The notes under the pieces are model-generated. The model saw only the letters and a list, made by a program, of their open reading frames with translations, was not told where the DNA came from and ran no database searches. A stretch of DNA of 53,550 nt from Comamonadaceae bacterium OH2545_COT-014 (GTDB lineage: Bacteria > Pseudomonadota > Gammaproteobacteria > Burkholderiales > Burkholderiaceae_C): assembly GCA_003859965.1 (NCBI GenBank), contig RQYR01000021.1, forward strand, positions 1 to 53,550, given 5' to 3'. Below are positions 1 to 9,148 of the stretch, piece after piece. Every line of letters starts with the position of its first letter. Within the stretch, counting starts at the first letter, position 1. The position numbers and the translations under genes are program-made.

Positions 1-1269
1 GCAGTTGCCCGTCGCCAGCATGGTGACCACGCCGGTATTGGCATCAACGGTGCAAACGCCGGGCGTGGTGCTGGCGTATTGCAGCGGCTGACCCGACGCG
101 CCGCCGGTGACGCCGTTCAGCGCATAGGTGGCGTTGGCGGCAAAAGGTGGCACAGGCGCTTGCGCCGGCACAGTGATGGTTTGCGCGGCGCGCTGGATGC
201 TGATGTCTTGCGTGACAGCCGGGGCAGCCGTGTGGCCGTTGCCGCCATCCTGATTGGCTTGCACGGTGCAAGTGCCCGCCGCCAGCATGGTGACGCTGCC
301 GGAGTTGTTCACCGCGCAGACGGCCGGGGTTTGGCTGGTGAACGTGACAGGTTGGCTCGATGGGCCGCCCTTCACGCCCGTCAGCGTGAAAGTGTTGCCA
401 GGCGCGGGGGCGAAAGTTTGCGCCGGCTGGGGCGGGAAGGTGATGGTTTGCGCGGTCTTGCAATGCGCGCTGTTGCGCAGTGCCAGTGTGGCCTTGGCGA
501 ATTCAAGGCGCTGTGCGGGAAAGGGCGCGGCATCGGAAGGCCCGAAGTGGGTGGTATCGCCCGTGAACAGCACGCAAGCGCCTGCGCCGTTGTTGGCGGA
601 GGCCTGGGGCACGAACAAGCTGTAGGCCGATGTGGTGGAGCCGGGCGCGGGCATGGCGCCCAGGTCATGCCGCAGATACACGGCGTTCTCGGCGGGCACG
701 CCGCTGACGGGGCGATAGTCTTCGCCGCGCAGATGGGGCGCTAGTGCGGGGTTGGAGAAAAAGCCCTGGTAAGCCGACTGGGTGTTGAGCGGCAGGGTGG
801 AGCCGGTGGATTGGTATTGCTTGGCGTCCGCGGCCAGATTCCAGCCGGTCAGGGGCTTGAGGACTTGGTCAACCAGACGCTCCACGTTTTGCGTGTTGCG
901 GGTGGAGCCGTCGCAGCAGCCGTCCACCAGGAACACAAAGGCCAGCCCGTCGTGCGGACGCTTCATCAGGGCCTGCTTGAGCGAATCCACTTTCTGATCG
1001 GTAATTTTGTCGAGCGAGGCAGCGACCACCACCACATCCTGGCCAGCAAACGAGGCGGAATCGATGCTCAAGAACTCGCTGAGCGTGCCCCGCTGGTGCG
1101 TGACTTTGGCCCCGGCGCCTTCATAGGCTTGCTGGATTTGCTGCAAGAGCTGCGGACTCGTTCCCAACTGTTCGTTGGTGGACAGCATCAGCACGTTTTG
1201 AGCCTGCACGGCATGGCTGGCACTGAAAAGGGTGAGAGGCAGAAGAATTTTTCTGGCGGTGACTTTCAT
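1..1269 (-). CDS. Exported protein with bacterial Ig-like repeats (partial)
   Basis: Open on the minus strand from ATG at 1269 to the window edge with no stop, so the C-terminus is missing; 423 codons are visible. Residues 1 to about 24 form a signal peptide (MKVTARK then a hydrophobic stretch ending AVQAQ). A globular part of about 260 residues follows that I do not recognise. From about residue 290 there are Ig-like repeats of the kind seen in large bacterial surface proteins: each starts with AQTI, has a xxGxxGGxSxQPxxxxSxTPxVC core, and ends VTMLAxGxC. One full repeat and most of a second are visible. Likely a secreted or surface protein; the substrate or partner is unknown. A terminator-like hairpin separates it from the permease gene upstream. 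Confidence 0.75.
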   Translation of the reverse strand, partial: MKVTARKILLPLTLFSASHAVQAQNVLMLSTNEQLGTSPQLLQQIQQAYEGAGAKVTHQRGTLSEFLSIDSASFAGQDVVVVAASLDKITDQKVDSLKQALMKRPHDGLAFVFLVDGCCDGSTRNTQNVERLVDQVLKPLTGWNLAADAKQYQSTGSTLPLNTQSAYQGFFSNPALAPHLRGEDYRPVSGVPAENAVYLRHDLGAMPAPGSTTSAYSLFVPQASANNGAGACVLFTGDTTHFGPSDAAPFPAQRLEFAKATLALRNSAHCKTAQTITFPPQPAQTFAPAPGNTFTLTGVKGGPSSQPVTFTSQTPAVCAVNNSGSVTMLAAGTCTVQANQDGGNGHTAAPAVTQDISIQRAAQTITVPAQAPVPPFAANATYALNGVTGGASGQPLQYASTTPGVCTVDANTGVVTMLATGNC

Positions 1270-1279
1270 GGGTGAGAAC

Positions 1280-1306
1280 AACAAAGGGGCCGTCAAGCGG
1301 CCCCGT
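1280..1306 (-). terminator. Hairpin terminator after the FtsX-type permease gene
   Basis: Perfect 7 bp stem (GGGGCCG, 1286-1292, with CGGCCCC, 1298-1304) and a 5 nt loop. Read on the minus strand it is followed by TTTGTTGTT, a weak U tract. It lies between the permease stop and the start of the next minus-strand gene. Confidence 0.5.
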
Positions 1307-1330
1307 TCCAAATTACAAAGAGTAGTAATT

Positions 1331-3883
1331 TTAATTACTTTGCCGCAAGGTCTGCACCACGGGCCGGGTCAGCACCTCGCGCAGCCCCCACCAGCCGGCG
1401 GCCAGGGCCAGCGCGGCGCCTGCGGCGGCGCCGGCCAGGGGCACCCAGAAAGGCATGGCCCAGCTGAAGTCGAACACGTGGCGCGCCATGACCCAGCCCA
1501 TGGCGCTGGCCACGGCGCTGGCCAGCAGCCCGGCCAGCAGGCCGGCGCCAGCCAGTTCGGTGCGCTGCACCTGCGCCAGCAGGGCGGCCGGGGCGCCCAA
1601 GGCGCGCATGATGGCGAACTCGCGCGCGCGTTCCTCGCGCGTGGCGGTGACAGCGGCGAACAGCACCACCAGCCCTGCCGCCAGCGTGAATCCGAACAGA
1701 AACTCCACCGCGCGGATCACCTGCGCCAGCACGCGCTGCACCTGCGCCAGGGTGCTGCTCATGTCCACGCTGGTGATGTTGGGAAACTGGCGCACCAGCG
1801 CGTTGTCGAAACCCGGCGTGTCGGGGGCGCGGTAGGCGGCCAGCCAGGTGGCGGGCACGTCGTCCATGCGGCTGACGGGGAACATGACGAAGAAGTTGGC
1901 GTGCAGCGAGCTCCAGTCCACCTTGCGCAGCGAGGTGATGCGCGCCTCGTGCGGCATGCCCGCGATGTCGAACGTGAGGCGGTCGCCCAGCTTCAGGCCC
2001 AGGGTGTCGGCCAGGCCGGCTTCCACGCTGGCGGCGCCGGCTTCTTCGGCCAGCCAGCGGCCCGCCGTGACCTCGTTGTGCACGGGCCGCTGGGCGGCGT
2101 GCGAGAGGTTGAACTCGCGTTCCACCAGGCGGCGGGCGCGGTCGTCGGCATAGTGCGCGGCGGAAACGGCCTGGCCGTTGATGGCGGTCAGGCGGCCCCG
2201 GATCATGGGATACCAGTCGTAGGCAGGCACGCCTGCGGTTTTCAGCGCCGCCTGAAAGGCTGCGCCCTGCTCGGGCAGGATGTTGATGACGAAGCGGTTG
2301 GGCGCATCCGCCGGGGTGGCCTGGCGCCAGCCGTCGATGAGGTCGGTGCGCAGCAACACCAGCAGCACCAGCGCCATCAGCCCCACGGCCAGGCTGCTGA
2401 CCTGCACCACGGCGTAAACCGGGCGCGCCGCCATCTGGCGCGTGGCCAGCACCAGCCAGCGCGGCGCGGTGGCGTCATGCACCAGGCGGCGTAGCAACCA
2501 CAGCGCGCCGCGCGCCAGCAGTGCGAACAGCAAAGCCGCGCCGGCAAAGCCGCCCACGGCGATCAGGCCCAGCTTCGCGTCACGGCTGACGGCCAGCAGC
2601 AGCGCGGCAAAGCCTGCCATGCCCAGCCCCAGCACGGCCAGCGGGGCGGCTTTCAGCTGGCCCACGTCGCGGCGCAGCACGCGCAGCGGTGGCACGCGCG
2701 CCAGTTGCAGCACGGGCGGCAGGCCAAAGGCCGCCAGTAGGGTCAGGCCTACGCCCAGTCCCAGCAGCAGGGGCCATGCGCCGGGCGGTGGCAGCGTGGT
2801 GTCCACCAGCCCGGCCAGCAGCCATACGAAGATGTGGTGCAGGGCATAGCCCAGCGCCACGCCCGCCGCGCTGGCGGCCAGCCCGGCCAGCAGGAATTCC
2901 GTGGCGTAGGCGCCAGCCAGGGTGCGCTGGGGCAGGCCCAGCACGCGCAGCAGGGCGGAGGCATCCAGCTGCCGCGCGGCGAAGGCGCGCGTGGCCAGGG
3001 CCACGGCCACGGCGGCCAGCAGCGCGGTCAGCAGCGCGGTCAGGCTCAAGAACTTTTCGGCGCGCGCCAGGGTTTGCTGCATTTCGGGGCGGCCACTGTC
3101 CAGCGATTCCAGCCGCACGCCGCGCGCCGGGCTGGGCTGGTCGCCGGTGTCCGCGCCGGCGGTGGCGGGCGGTTGCAGGCGCGCCTGGGCCCAGGCCGTG
3201 AATTGGCGCACGGCCGCGTCTGGCCCCGCCACGGCCAGACGCCAGGTGATGCGGCTGGCCGGTTGCACCAGGCCGGTGGCGGGCAGGTCACTGGCGTGAA
3301 TCATCACGCGCGGGGCAAAGCTCATGAAGGCGCTGCCGCGGTCTGGCTCCAGCGTGATCACGCGGGCCAGGGCGAAGGTGGCATCGCCCAGCAGCAGCGC
3401 GTCGCCCACTTTCAGGCCCAGGGCGTCCAGCAGCGCGGCGTCGGCCCAGGCTTGGCCGGGGGCTGGAATGTCGCCCGTGGCGCCATCGGGCGCGCCGGGG
3501 GCGGCGGCTACGCGCAGGCGGCCGCGCAACGGGTAACCCGTGTCCACGGCCTTGAGCGCCACCAGGCGGCTGGCGCCGCCCAGGGCGTCGGGCGCGCGGC
3601 TCATGGTGGGAAAGCTGAGCGTGAGGGCGCTTTGCAAACCCAGCGCCTCGGCCTGCTGCCGCCAGGCGGTTTCAGGCGCGTGGTCGCTCACGACCACGGC
3701 ATCGCCGCCCAGCAGCTGGCGCGCGTCACGCTGCAAACCCGCTTGCAAGCGGTCGGCAAAAAAGCCCACGGTGGTCAGGGCGGCTACGGCCAGCAGCACG
3801 GCCAGCATGAGCAGGCGCAATTCACCTGCGCGCAGGTCGCGCCACAGGCTGCGCCAGCCCAGTACGAGAAAAGAAGGCGTCAT
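1331..3883 (-). CDS. FtsX-family ABC transporter permease (YbbP-like)
   Basis: 850 residues from MTPSFLVLG; an in-frame ATG lies six codons upstream, but this start leaves a normal N-terminus before the first membrane helix. The protein has an N-terminal helix (about residues 20-42), a large periplasmic part, a first FtsX domain of several helices (about 275-410), a second cluster (about 415-490), a second periplasmic part, and a C-terminal FtsX domain (about 720-840) with the ATREERAREFAIMRALGA motif. This is the duplicated-FtsX layout and length of YbbP, thought to act with an ATPase such as YbbA on envelope lipids or lipoproteins. No ATPase gene is adjacent in the window. Function is inferred from family only. 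Confidence 0.8.
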   Translation of the reverse strand: MTPSFLVLGWRSLWRDLRAGELRLLMLAVLLAVAALTTVGFFADRLQAGLQRDARQLLGGDAVVVSDHAPETAWRQQAEALGLQSALTLSFPTMSRAPDALGGASRLVALKAVDTGYPLRGRLRVAAAPGAPDGATGDIPAPGQAWADAALLDALGLKVGDALLLGDATFALARVITLEPDRGSAFMSFAPRVMIHASDLPATGLVQPASRITWRLAVAGPDAAVRQFTAWAQARLQPPATAGADTGDQPSPARGVRLESLDSGRPEMQQTLARAEKFLSLTALLTALLAAVAVALATRAFAARQLDASALLRVLGLPQRTLAGAYATEFLLAGLAASAAGVALGYALHHIFVWLLAGLVDTTLPPPGAWPLLLGLGVGLTLLAAFGLPPVLQLARVPPLRVLRRDVGQLKAAPLAVLGLGMAGFAALLLAVSRDAKLGLIAVGGFAGAALLFALLARGALWLLRRLVHDATAPRWLVLATRQMAARPVYAVVQVSSLAVGLMALVLLVLLRTDLIDGWRQATPADAPNRFVINILPEQGAAFQAALKTAGVPAYDWYPMIRGRLTAINGQAVSAAHYADDRARRLVEREFNLSHAAQRPVHNEVTAGRWLAEEAGAASVEAGLADTLGLKLGDRLTFDIAGMPHEARITSLRKVDWSSLHANFFVMFPVSRMDDVPATWLAAYRAPDTPGFDNALVRQFPNITSVDMSSTLAQVQRVLAQVIRAVEFLFGFTLAAGLVVLFAAVTATREERAREFAIMRALGAPAALLAQVQRTELAGAGLLAGLLASAVASAMGWVMARHVFDFSWAMPFWVPLAGAAAGAALALAAGWWGLREVLTRPVVQTLRQSN

Positions 3884-4332
3884 GGCGTGCAACCTTAGCA
3901 AAAACCGTCTTTCGCAAGGGCTGGCGCGCGAGCCGGGTGGCCATGAAAAGCCATACGGCAGTGCGGGCTTTTCAAGGATTTTTGGGGACGTTGAAGCGTT
4001 GCACGGCGATTGAAAGGAGTGTGTGAAACGGGAATGATTCTTTTTGTCTGGGCGTTGAATCTGGATTCAAAACAGGCCGCCAAATGAATATCGCCGTGCG
4101 ATAGGCCTTGGAAAATCAAGCGGCCCGTATGAATGCGAATTCATTTTGTTTGCAACCTGGGGCGGGCCAGCCGTTCCGAAAGATGTTTGTTTTCACGGCC
4201 AGCCCGTGCCGCAGGCCGCGCGGCGCGGTTAGCCCCGCCGCCTTGGCTGGGGCTGCACGCGGCAGGCGCAGCCATTACACTTGCGCTGTTTTGATTGAAT
4301 ATGCCCACGCGGCAAAAAAGGAGTTTCAAACC
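3884..4332. other. Intergenic region between divergent permease and bfr genes
   Basis: About 450 bp between divergent genes with no credible ORF. It must hold the promoters of both. The only clear structure is the inverted repeat at 4055-4070. The bfr-proximal half (4130-4330) is partly AT-rich. Confidence 0.6.
4055..4070. promoter_or_regulatory. Perfect inverted repeat upstream of bfr
   Basis: TTGAATC, 2 nt, GATTCAA: a perfect 7 bp dyad in the divergent promoter region, about 260 bp before the bfr start. It could be an operator for either gene. It does not match a Fur box well. Confidence 0.3.
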
Positions 4333-4809
4333 ATGCAAGGCGATAAAAAAGCCATCGGTTTTCTGCAAGCCCAGCTCAAGAATGAGCTGACGGCCATCAA
4401 CCAGTATTTCCTGCATTACCGCATGCTGAAAAACTGGGGGCTGGACAAGCTGGCGAAGAAGGAATACAGCGAATCCATCGGCGAGATGAAGCATGCCGAC
4501 GAATTGATGGACCGCATCTTCATGCTGGACGGCCTGCCCAATCTGCAAGACCTGGGCAAGCTGAATGTGGGCGAAAACGTGCCTGAAATCCTGGCCTGCG
4601 ACCTGAAGCTGGAGCAGGCCGCCCAGGCCACGCTCAAGGAGGGCATTGCCCACTGCGAGTCTGTGCGTGATTACGTTTCGCGTGATTTGCTCAAGCGCAT
4701 CCTGGACGACACGGAAGAGCACATCGACTTTCTCGAAACCCAGATTGGCCTGATCGAGAAAGTGGGCTTGCAGAACTACCTGCAAAGCCAGATGGGCGAG
4801 GTTGATTAA
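4333..4809 (+). CDS. bfr: Bacterioferritin
   Basis: 158 residues, the usual bacterioferritin length. ATG at 4333 is preceded by AAAAAAGGAG at good spacing; the longer frame upstream lacks family similarity. Bacterioferritin stores iron as a ferric mineral in a 24-mer cage and oxidises Fe(II) at a di-iron centre. E18, E51, H54, E94 and H130 align with ferroxidase ligands, and M52 is the axial haem ligand between subunits. By my count the position of the bridging ligand E127 of the E. coli protein is T127 (sequence DDTEEH, where E. coli has DEEGH). This would weaken the centre unless a neighbouring Glu substitutes. No bfd gene is adjacent. A strong terminator follows. Confidence 0.93.
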   Translation: MQGDKKAIGFLQAQLKNELTAINQYFLHYRMLKNWGLDKLAKKEYSESIGEMKHADELMDRIFMLDGLPNLQDLGKLNVGENVPEILACDLKLEQAAQATLKEGIAHCESVRDYVSRDLLKRILDDTEEHIDFLETQIGLIEKVGLQNYLQSQMGEVD

Positions 4810-4870
4810 GGCACGGCTTCATGGCTGGGCTTGCGGGGCGGCGCTGCGCGCGCGCCTGCGGCCACTTGGA

Positions 4871-4902
4871 AGGGACGTGGAATGGGCCACGTCCCTTTTT
4901 TT
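4871..4902 (+). terminator. Rho-independent terminator of bfr
   Basis: AGGGACGTGG, 6 nt loop, CCACGTCCCT, then a run of T: a perfect 10 bp stem with a U tract about 60 bp after the bfr stop. Confidence 0.9.
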
Positions 4903-4977
4903 CATGCCGGTCTGTCAGAGTGGCTGCTCCGGTTGCCCCCGCGCGGCGGTAGGGCGCGGCAGAGCGGGCCGCGGGAT

Positions 4978-5988
4978 TCACGCCGGCGCGATCCACGCCA
5001 GCGAGTCGCCTTGCCGCTGCACGAAGCCTCGCCCCACTTTCAGGTGCAGCCGGTGGCCGCGTGTGGTGCAGGCGGCAATCTGGTCCAGCAGCTCGGTCAG
5101 TTGCGCGTTGCTGGGCGTGGCGCCGTGCGTGCTGCTCAACCAGTGGCGCAGCAAATTGGCCTGGCGCGGGCGCGAGAAGGCCTGAATCCGAGCCACGGCC
5201 GGGGGCACGCCGCAAGCCGCCAAGTCTTGCGAGGCCACTTCCGCCAGCACTTGCTGGGCCTGCGCAGCATGGGTTGCGCTGCGGGCGAAAGTGGTGCGAA
5301 AAGCGGGCAGCGCCGCCTCCAGCGCGGGCAACAGCATGGACCGGATGCGGTTGCGCGTGAAGCGCGGGCTGGCGTTGCTGGGGTCATCCACCCAGTCTTC
5401 ACCGCGCGCTTGCAGCCATGCGCGAAGGGCGGCGCCGGGCACGCCCAACAGCGGGCGGGCATAAGCCAGACGGCCGCGCCGCCAATGGGCGGGCATCGCG
5501 GCCAGCCCGGGCAGGCCCGCGCCGCGCGAGAGCGCGAGCAGCACGGTTTCCACCTGGTCATCGGCGTGCTGCGCCAGGGCAATGGTTTGCACGGGGGGCA
5601 GGCCGTCAGCGGCGGGGCTTTCTTGCGCCATGGCCGCCAGTGCCTCGTAGCGGCGTGCGCGGGCCGTGGCTTCCGGGCTGTCGCCAGGGGCGTGCCGGGC
5701 GTTTACGCGCTGCACGCGCAGCGGCACCTTCAGGCGAGCGCACAGGCGGGCGCAGTGGCGTTCAAAGCCGTCCGCCGCGTCCTGCAAGCCGTGATGCACG
5801 TGCAGCGCCACCACCTGGCCCGGCCAGCGCGCGGCGCAGGCCAGCAGCAGCGCGGTGGAATCGGCCCCGCCGGAAACGGCCACGCCCAGCGGCAAGGCCG
5901 GCCTGCTGGCGGCCCAGAGGGCCAGTGCGGCATCGACCTGGGCAGGATCGGCCGGGGCGCGTGGCGCAAGGGCAGGGGAGTGGGGCAT
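4978..5988 (-). CDS. tilS: tRNA(Ile)-lysidine synthetase
   Basis: 336 residues from MPHSPAL; an alternative in-frame ATG lies 13 codons upstream (6027). The enzyme uses ATP and lysine to convert C34 of tRNA-Ile(CAU) to lysidine so that it reads AUA, and it is essential. Visible motifs: PP-loop SGGADS at residues 39-44, a VHHGLQD segment, the HADDQVETVLLALSRGAG motif, and an RNRIRSMLLP segment near residue 250. It ends soon after the second domain, so it is a short-form TilS compared with the 432-residue E. coli protein, lacking most of the C-terminal domain. It converges on bfr. Confidence 0.92.
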   Translation of the reverse strand: MPHSPALAPRAPADPAQVDAALALWAASRPALPLGVAVSGGADSTALLLACAARWPGQVVALHVHHGLQDAADGFERHCARLCARLKVPLRVQRVNARHAPGDSPEATARARRYEALAAMAQESPAADGLPPVQTIALAQHADDQVETVLLALSRGAGLPGLAAMPAHWRRGRLAYARPLLGVPGAALRAWLQARGEDWVDDPSNASPRFTRNRIRSMLLPALEAALPAFRTTFARSATHAAQAQQVLAEVASQDLAACGVPPAVARIQAFSRPRQANLLRHWLSSTHGATPSNAQLTELLDQIAACTTRGHRLHLKVGRGFVQRQGDSLAWIAPA

Positions 5989-6182
5989 GGGTGAACTAGC
6001 GGGGCGGGGGCCGGGAAAAGCCGGCACGGGCGTAAGAAAGCAGCCAGCGCGGGCCGAGGCGGGCGATGGCAGGCCATGAGATGCCGCGCATTGTCGCCGC
6101 GCCCCTTGGGTGCTTCACAATGCGCGATGGCTCCGTGCACCTTGATTCTTGCCCGCCTTCCGCTGTCTGACGGTTTTCTGCC

Positions 6183-6929
6183 ATGCCTTTGCACCCCGAC
6201 CGCGCCCTGCCGCTTGACGGCGCCAGCAATTTCCGTGATTTGGGCGGCTACCCTGCCGCAGGCGGGCGCTGCACGCGCTGGCGGCGGCTGTTCCGGGCCG
6301 ATCACCTGGGCGCGCTGACGCCGGGGGATGCAGCCACGCTGCGCACGCTGGGCGTGGCACGCACGGTGGACTTTCGCGCCACGCCCGAGCGCGCGGCCCG
6401 CCCCTATGCGCTGCCCGGCGTGGTGCAGCATGCGCTGCCCATTGAGCCAGCCGTGACGCGCCACCTGCAGGCGCTGCAGCGGCAGGGGCGCGCCGTCACG
6501 CCCGCCGTCATGGCCAGCCTCATGCAAGACACTTACCGTGCCTTTGTGCATGACAACACGGCCGCCTTTGCCGGGCTGTTCGAGCGGCTGATGGAAAGCG
6601 ATGATCCCCTGGTGTTTCACTGCACCGCAGGCAAGGACCGTACGGGCTTGGCGGCGGCCTTGGTGCTGCTGGCGCTGGAGGTGCCGCGCGAGGTGGTCAT
6701 GCAGGATTACCTGCTGACCAACCAGCTCTACCGCATGCCGCCTTTGCAAGACCACCCGCTGCTGCCACGCGCCGCGCAAGAAGTGTTGTGGCGGGTGCAG
6801 CACGGGTTTTTGCAGGCGGCGCTGGATGCCGTGGACGCCCAGCCGGGCGGCGCCGATGGCTGGCTGCGCCGCGCCCTGGGCCTGGGCGCGCCGGAACGCC
6901 GCCGCCTGGCCGCGCTGTACCTGGACTGA
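6183..6929 (+). CDS. Tyrosine-protein phosphatase (CX5R family)
   Basis: 248 residues starting MPLHPDRALPLDGASNFRDLG. The NFRDLGGY opening and the signature HCTAGKDRTG (residues 146-155, nucleophile C147, R153) are typical of the bacterial Y_phosphatase3 group of protein tyrosine and phosphoinositide phosphatases. The general acid Asp is not obvious by eye. No signal peptide is seen, so it is probably cytoplasmic. It is divergent from tilS and converges with the Bug receptor gene, so it is probably a single-gene unit. The substrate is unknown. Confidence 0.85.
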   Translation: MPLHPDRALPLDGASNFRDLGGYPAAGGRCTRWRRLFRADHLGALTPGDAATLRTLGVARTVDFRATPERAARPYALPGVVQHALPIEPAVTRHLQALQRQGRAVTPAVMASLMQDTYRAFVHDNTAAFAGLFERLMESDDPLVFHCTAGKDRTGLAAALVLLALEVPREVVMQDYLLTNQLYRMPPLQDHPLLPRAAQEVLWRVQHGFLQAALDAVDAQPGGADGWLRRALGLGAPERRRLAALYLD

Positions 6930-7013
6930 CATAGGCCCGGAGCGGACTGGGCCACGGCGGCGGCCGTGCGGCCCGCGCCGGAGCTGCCGGGCGCGGAGAC
7001 TTTGAACCGGCGC

Positions 7014-8015
7014 TTATTCCAGCTTGGCGCCAGAGGCCTTGACCACTTGCGCCCAGCGCTTGATTTCTTCGCGGATGAGCTGGGCGAACTGCGGGCCGGT
7101 CACGTTGGGGAAAGAGGCGCCCTGCTTGCGCCACACGGCCTGCGCCTCCTCGCCTTGCACGCATTGGCGCAAGATGTCGATGGCGGCCTGCTGCGCCTCG
7201 GCGGGCATGCCCTTGGGGGCCCAGATGCCGTACCAGGTGCTGACCTTGTAGTCGGGCAGGCCCACCTCAGCGGCGCTGGGCACATCGGGAATGGCGGGGT
7301 TGCGCTGGTTGCCCGCCACCATCAGCGCCTTGATGCGGCCGCCCGCGATGTGGCCGGCCGAAGAGCCCAGGCCGTCGAAATTCATGTCCACGTTGCCGGC
7401 AATCAGGTCTTGCAGCGCGGGGCCGGCGCCGCGGTAGGGAACGTGGATCACGTCGGCGCCGGTCTGGATCTTGAACAGCTCGCCCGCCAGGTGGTGCACC
7501 GATCCTGCGCCCGCCGAGGCGTAGTTGAGCTTGCCGGGGTTTTTGCGGATCAGCTCCAGAAAAGCCTGGTAACTGCCGGTATCTGCACGCTTGCTGTTGA
7601 CCACCAGCACCTGCGGCACGCTGGCCACCTGGATCAGGGGCACGAAGTCTTTTTCAATGTCGTAATCCAGCCGGGGGTACATGCTGGGGGCGATCATGTG
7701 GTGCGCGCCGCCCATGAACAGGGTGTAGCCGTCGCCCGGCGCCTTGGCCGCCACCGATGCGCCCAGCGTGCCGCCCGCGCCGCCGCGGTTGTCCACCACC
7801 AGTGTTTTGCCCGTGACTTTGCTGAACTGCGCGGCCAGCGGGCGGGCAAAGGCGTCGGTGCCGCCGCCGGCGGGAAAGGGCACCACCAGCGTGACAGGCT
7901 TGGCCGGCCAGGCGCTGCTGGCGGCCGCGCGGGCGGCCAGCGGCCAGGCGCTCCAGGCGGCGCAAGCGCCCACGGTGGCGGCCAGTGCGTGACGGCGGTT
8001 GGGCAAACGTGACAT
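7014..8015 (-). CDS. Bug/TctC-family periplasmic solute-binding protein
   Basis: 333 residues with a cleavable signal peptide (about 1-31, ending ARAAA) and an AGGAG site 8 nt before the ATG. Family hallmarks: the WPAKPVTLVVPFPAGGGTDAF opening region, VDNRGGAGGTLG, PGDGYTLFMG, HVPYRGAGPALQDLIAGNVDM, and a PDVPSAAEVG segment. Bug proteins bind carboxylates or similar small molecules for tripartite tricarboxylate transporters, but most, like this one, are encoded without TctA/TctB partners nearby. The ligand cannot be predicted from the sequence. Confidence 0.92.
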   Translation of the reverse strand: MSRLPNRRHALAATVGACAAWSAWPLAARAAASSAWPAKPVTLVVPFPAGGGTDAFARPLAAQFSKVTGKTLVVDNRGGAGGTLGASVAAKAPGDGYTLFMGGAHHMIAPSMYPRLDYDIEKDFVPLIQVASVPQVLVVNSKRADTGSYQAFLELIRKNPGKLNYASAGAGSVHHLAGELFKIQTGADVIHVPYRGAGPALQDLIAGNVDMNFDGLGSSAGHIAGGRIKALMVAGNQRNPAIPDVPSAAEVGLPDYKVSTWYGIWAPKGMPAEAQQAAIDILRQCVQGEEAQAVWRKQGASFPNVTGPQFAQLIREEIKRWAQVVKASGAKLE

Positions 8016-8469
8016 GCGAAGCTCCTAACAAGTAGTCATGAACGTTGCGCATGATGCGGGCTGGAGCCACCGCTGCGGATTGGTGTTTGCCCCCAATGCC
8101 GGAGCCGCCGGGTTGGGCACGTGCTTCTGGTTGGTTTGTTTTTGATAGCAAAAAAGTCAATAGGGATGTGCCTTGAAGGCATTTTTGTTTCACGCTTTGG
8201 GGCGGCATGTGCGGTCAAGGGCGGTTTGCCGTGCGAGCGGGGCTGTGCATGGGCCTGCCTGCATCCATGCCCCGGCCGCCTGGGCGCGGGATGATGGTTT
8301 TCATGGAGGAGGGCGGGCGCAGGCGCTCCGTACAATTCGATACCGATACGCGAGGCCAACTGGCGCGCGGAGTCCGTGCGCGCGGGCGGCCCAGGCGGGG
8401 TGCCCGGCGTCGTTTTACGTCCGGGGTGGCGCGGCACGCGGCGCCGCTGGCTCCCAACTGGCTTTCTCC
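8016..8469. other. Intergenic region between divergent Bug and dctQ genes
   Basis: About 450 bp. It contains one short intergenic element (8140-8185) but no credible gene. An open frame in phase with dctQ extends through part of it, with no family similarity and no good ribosome site. Confidence 0.6.
8140..8185 (-). repeat. Short intergenic palindromic element (TTTGCTAT type)
   Basis: Read on the minus strand: ATGCCTTCAAGGC, about 17 nt, then TTTTTTGCTATCAAAAAC. It matches copies at 19350, 24990, 29188 and 35872. Likely a degenerate member of the small palindromic repeats scattered in Comamonadaceae genomes. Confidence 0.5.
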
Positions 8470-9102
8470 ATGCAAGCACTCCTGAAGTTTTCGCGGGCCA
8501 TCGACTGGCTCAACGCCCAGGTGGGCAAATACGTGATCTGGCTCATTTTCGCGGCCACCCTCATCAGCGCGGGCAATGCGGTGGTGCGCAAGCTGTTCAA
8601 CACCAGCTCCAACGGCCTGCTGGAAATCCAGTGGTATCTGTTTGCGTGGGCCTTTCTGGCGGCGGCAGGCTACACGCTGCTGCACCGCGAGCATGTGCGC
8701 ATTGACGTGCTCAACAGCCGCCTGTCCAAGCGCGCGCAGGTGTGGATCGACATCATCGGCTTCGCCTTCTTTCTCACGCCGCTGTGCCTGGTGGTGCTGT
8801 ACCTGGGGGTGCCGGTGGTGCTGGAGAAGATGCAATCGGGCGAGATGTCGGGCAACCCCGGCGGGCTGATCCGCTGGCCGGTGTGGCTGGCGCTGCCGGT
8901 GTCGTTCACGCTGCTGCTGCTGCAAGGCTGGTCGGAGCTGATCAAGCGCGTGGCCTTCCTGCGCGGCCAGGGGCCAGACCCGATGGGCCGCTTGCCCGAT
9001 GCGCAGCATGAGGAGGCGCTGGCCCAGGCGCTGCGCGCCGAGCAGGAGGCCGCGCCGGCGGCCGCCGTTACCTCGGATGCGCCGGCGCCCCGCGCTTCCT
9101 GA
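8470..9102 (+). CDS. dctQ: TRAP transporter small permease subunit
   Basis: 210 residues from ATG at 8470 (MQALLKFSRAIDWLN). Four membrane helices are visible (about 20-42, 57-75, 95-118, 140-160), with the ALxFxAAxxLxxxxHVRxDxL-type region here as FAWAFLAAAGYTLLHREHVR. DctQ is the small membrane subunit of TRAP transporters, which use a Na+ or H+ gradient and a soluble receptor. A charged, Ala-rich C-terminal tail of about 40 residues follows the last helix. It is 46 bp upstream of dctM and surely co-transcribed. Confidence 0.9.
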   Translation: MQALLKFSRAIDWLNAQVGKYVIWLIFAATLISAGNAVVRKLFNTSSNGLLEIQWYLFAWAFLAAAGYTLLHREHVRIDVLNSRLSKRAQVWIDIIGFAFFLTPLCLVVLYLGVPVVLEKMQSGEMSGNPGGLIRWPVWLALPVSFTLLLLQGWSELIKRVAFLRGQGPDPMGRLPDAQHEEALAQALRAEQEAAPAAAVTSDAPAPRAS

Positions 9103-9148
9103 ACCCCCTCACTGGCGCTAGGCACGCACGAGGCAAGGCAAATACATC

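Noticed and set aside
1232-2494. Plus-strand 420-codon frame opposite the FtsX permease
   Set aside because: Gly/Gln/His-rich antisense shadow with no recognisable domain.
4130-4150. Fur-box-like sequence before bfr
   Set aside because: Contains a GAATTC centre but matches the 19 bp Fur consensus poorly.
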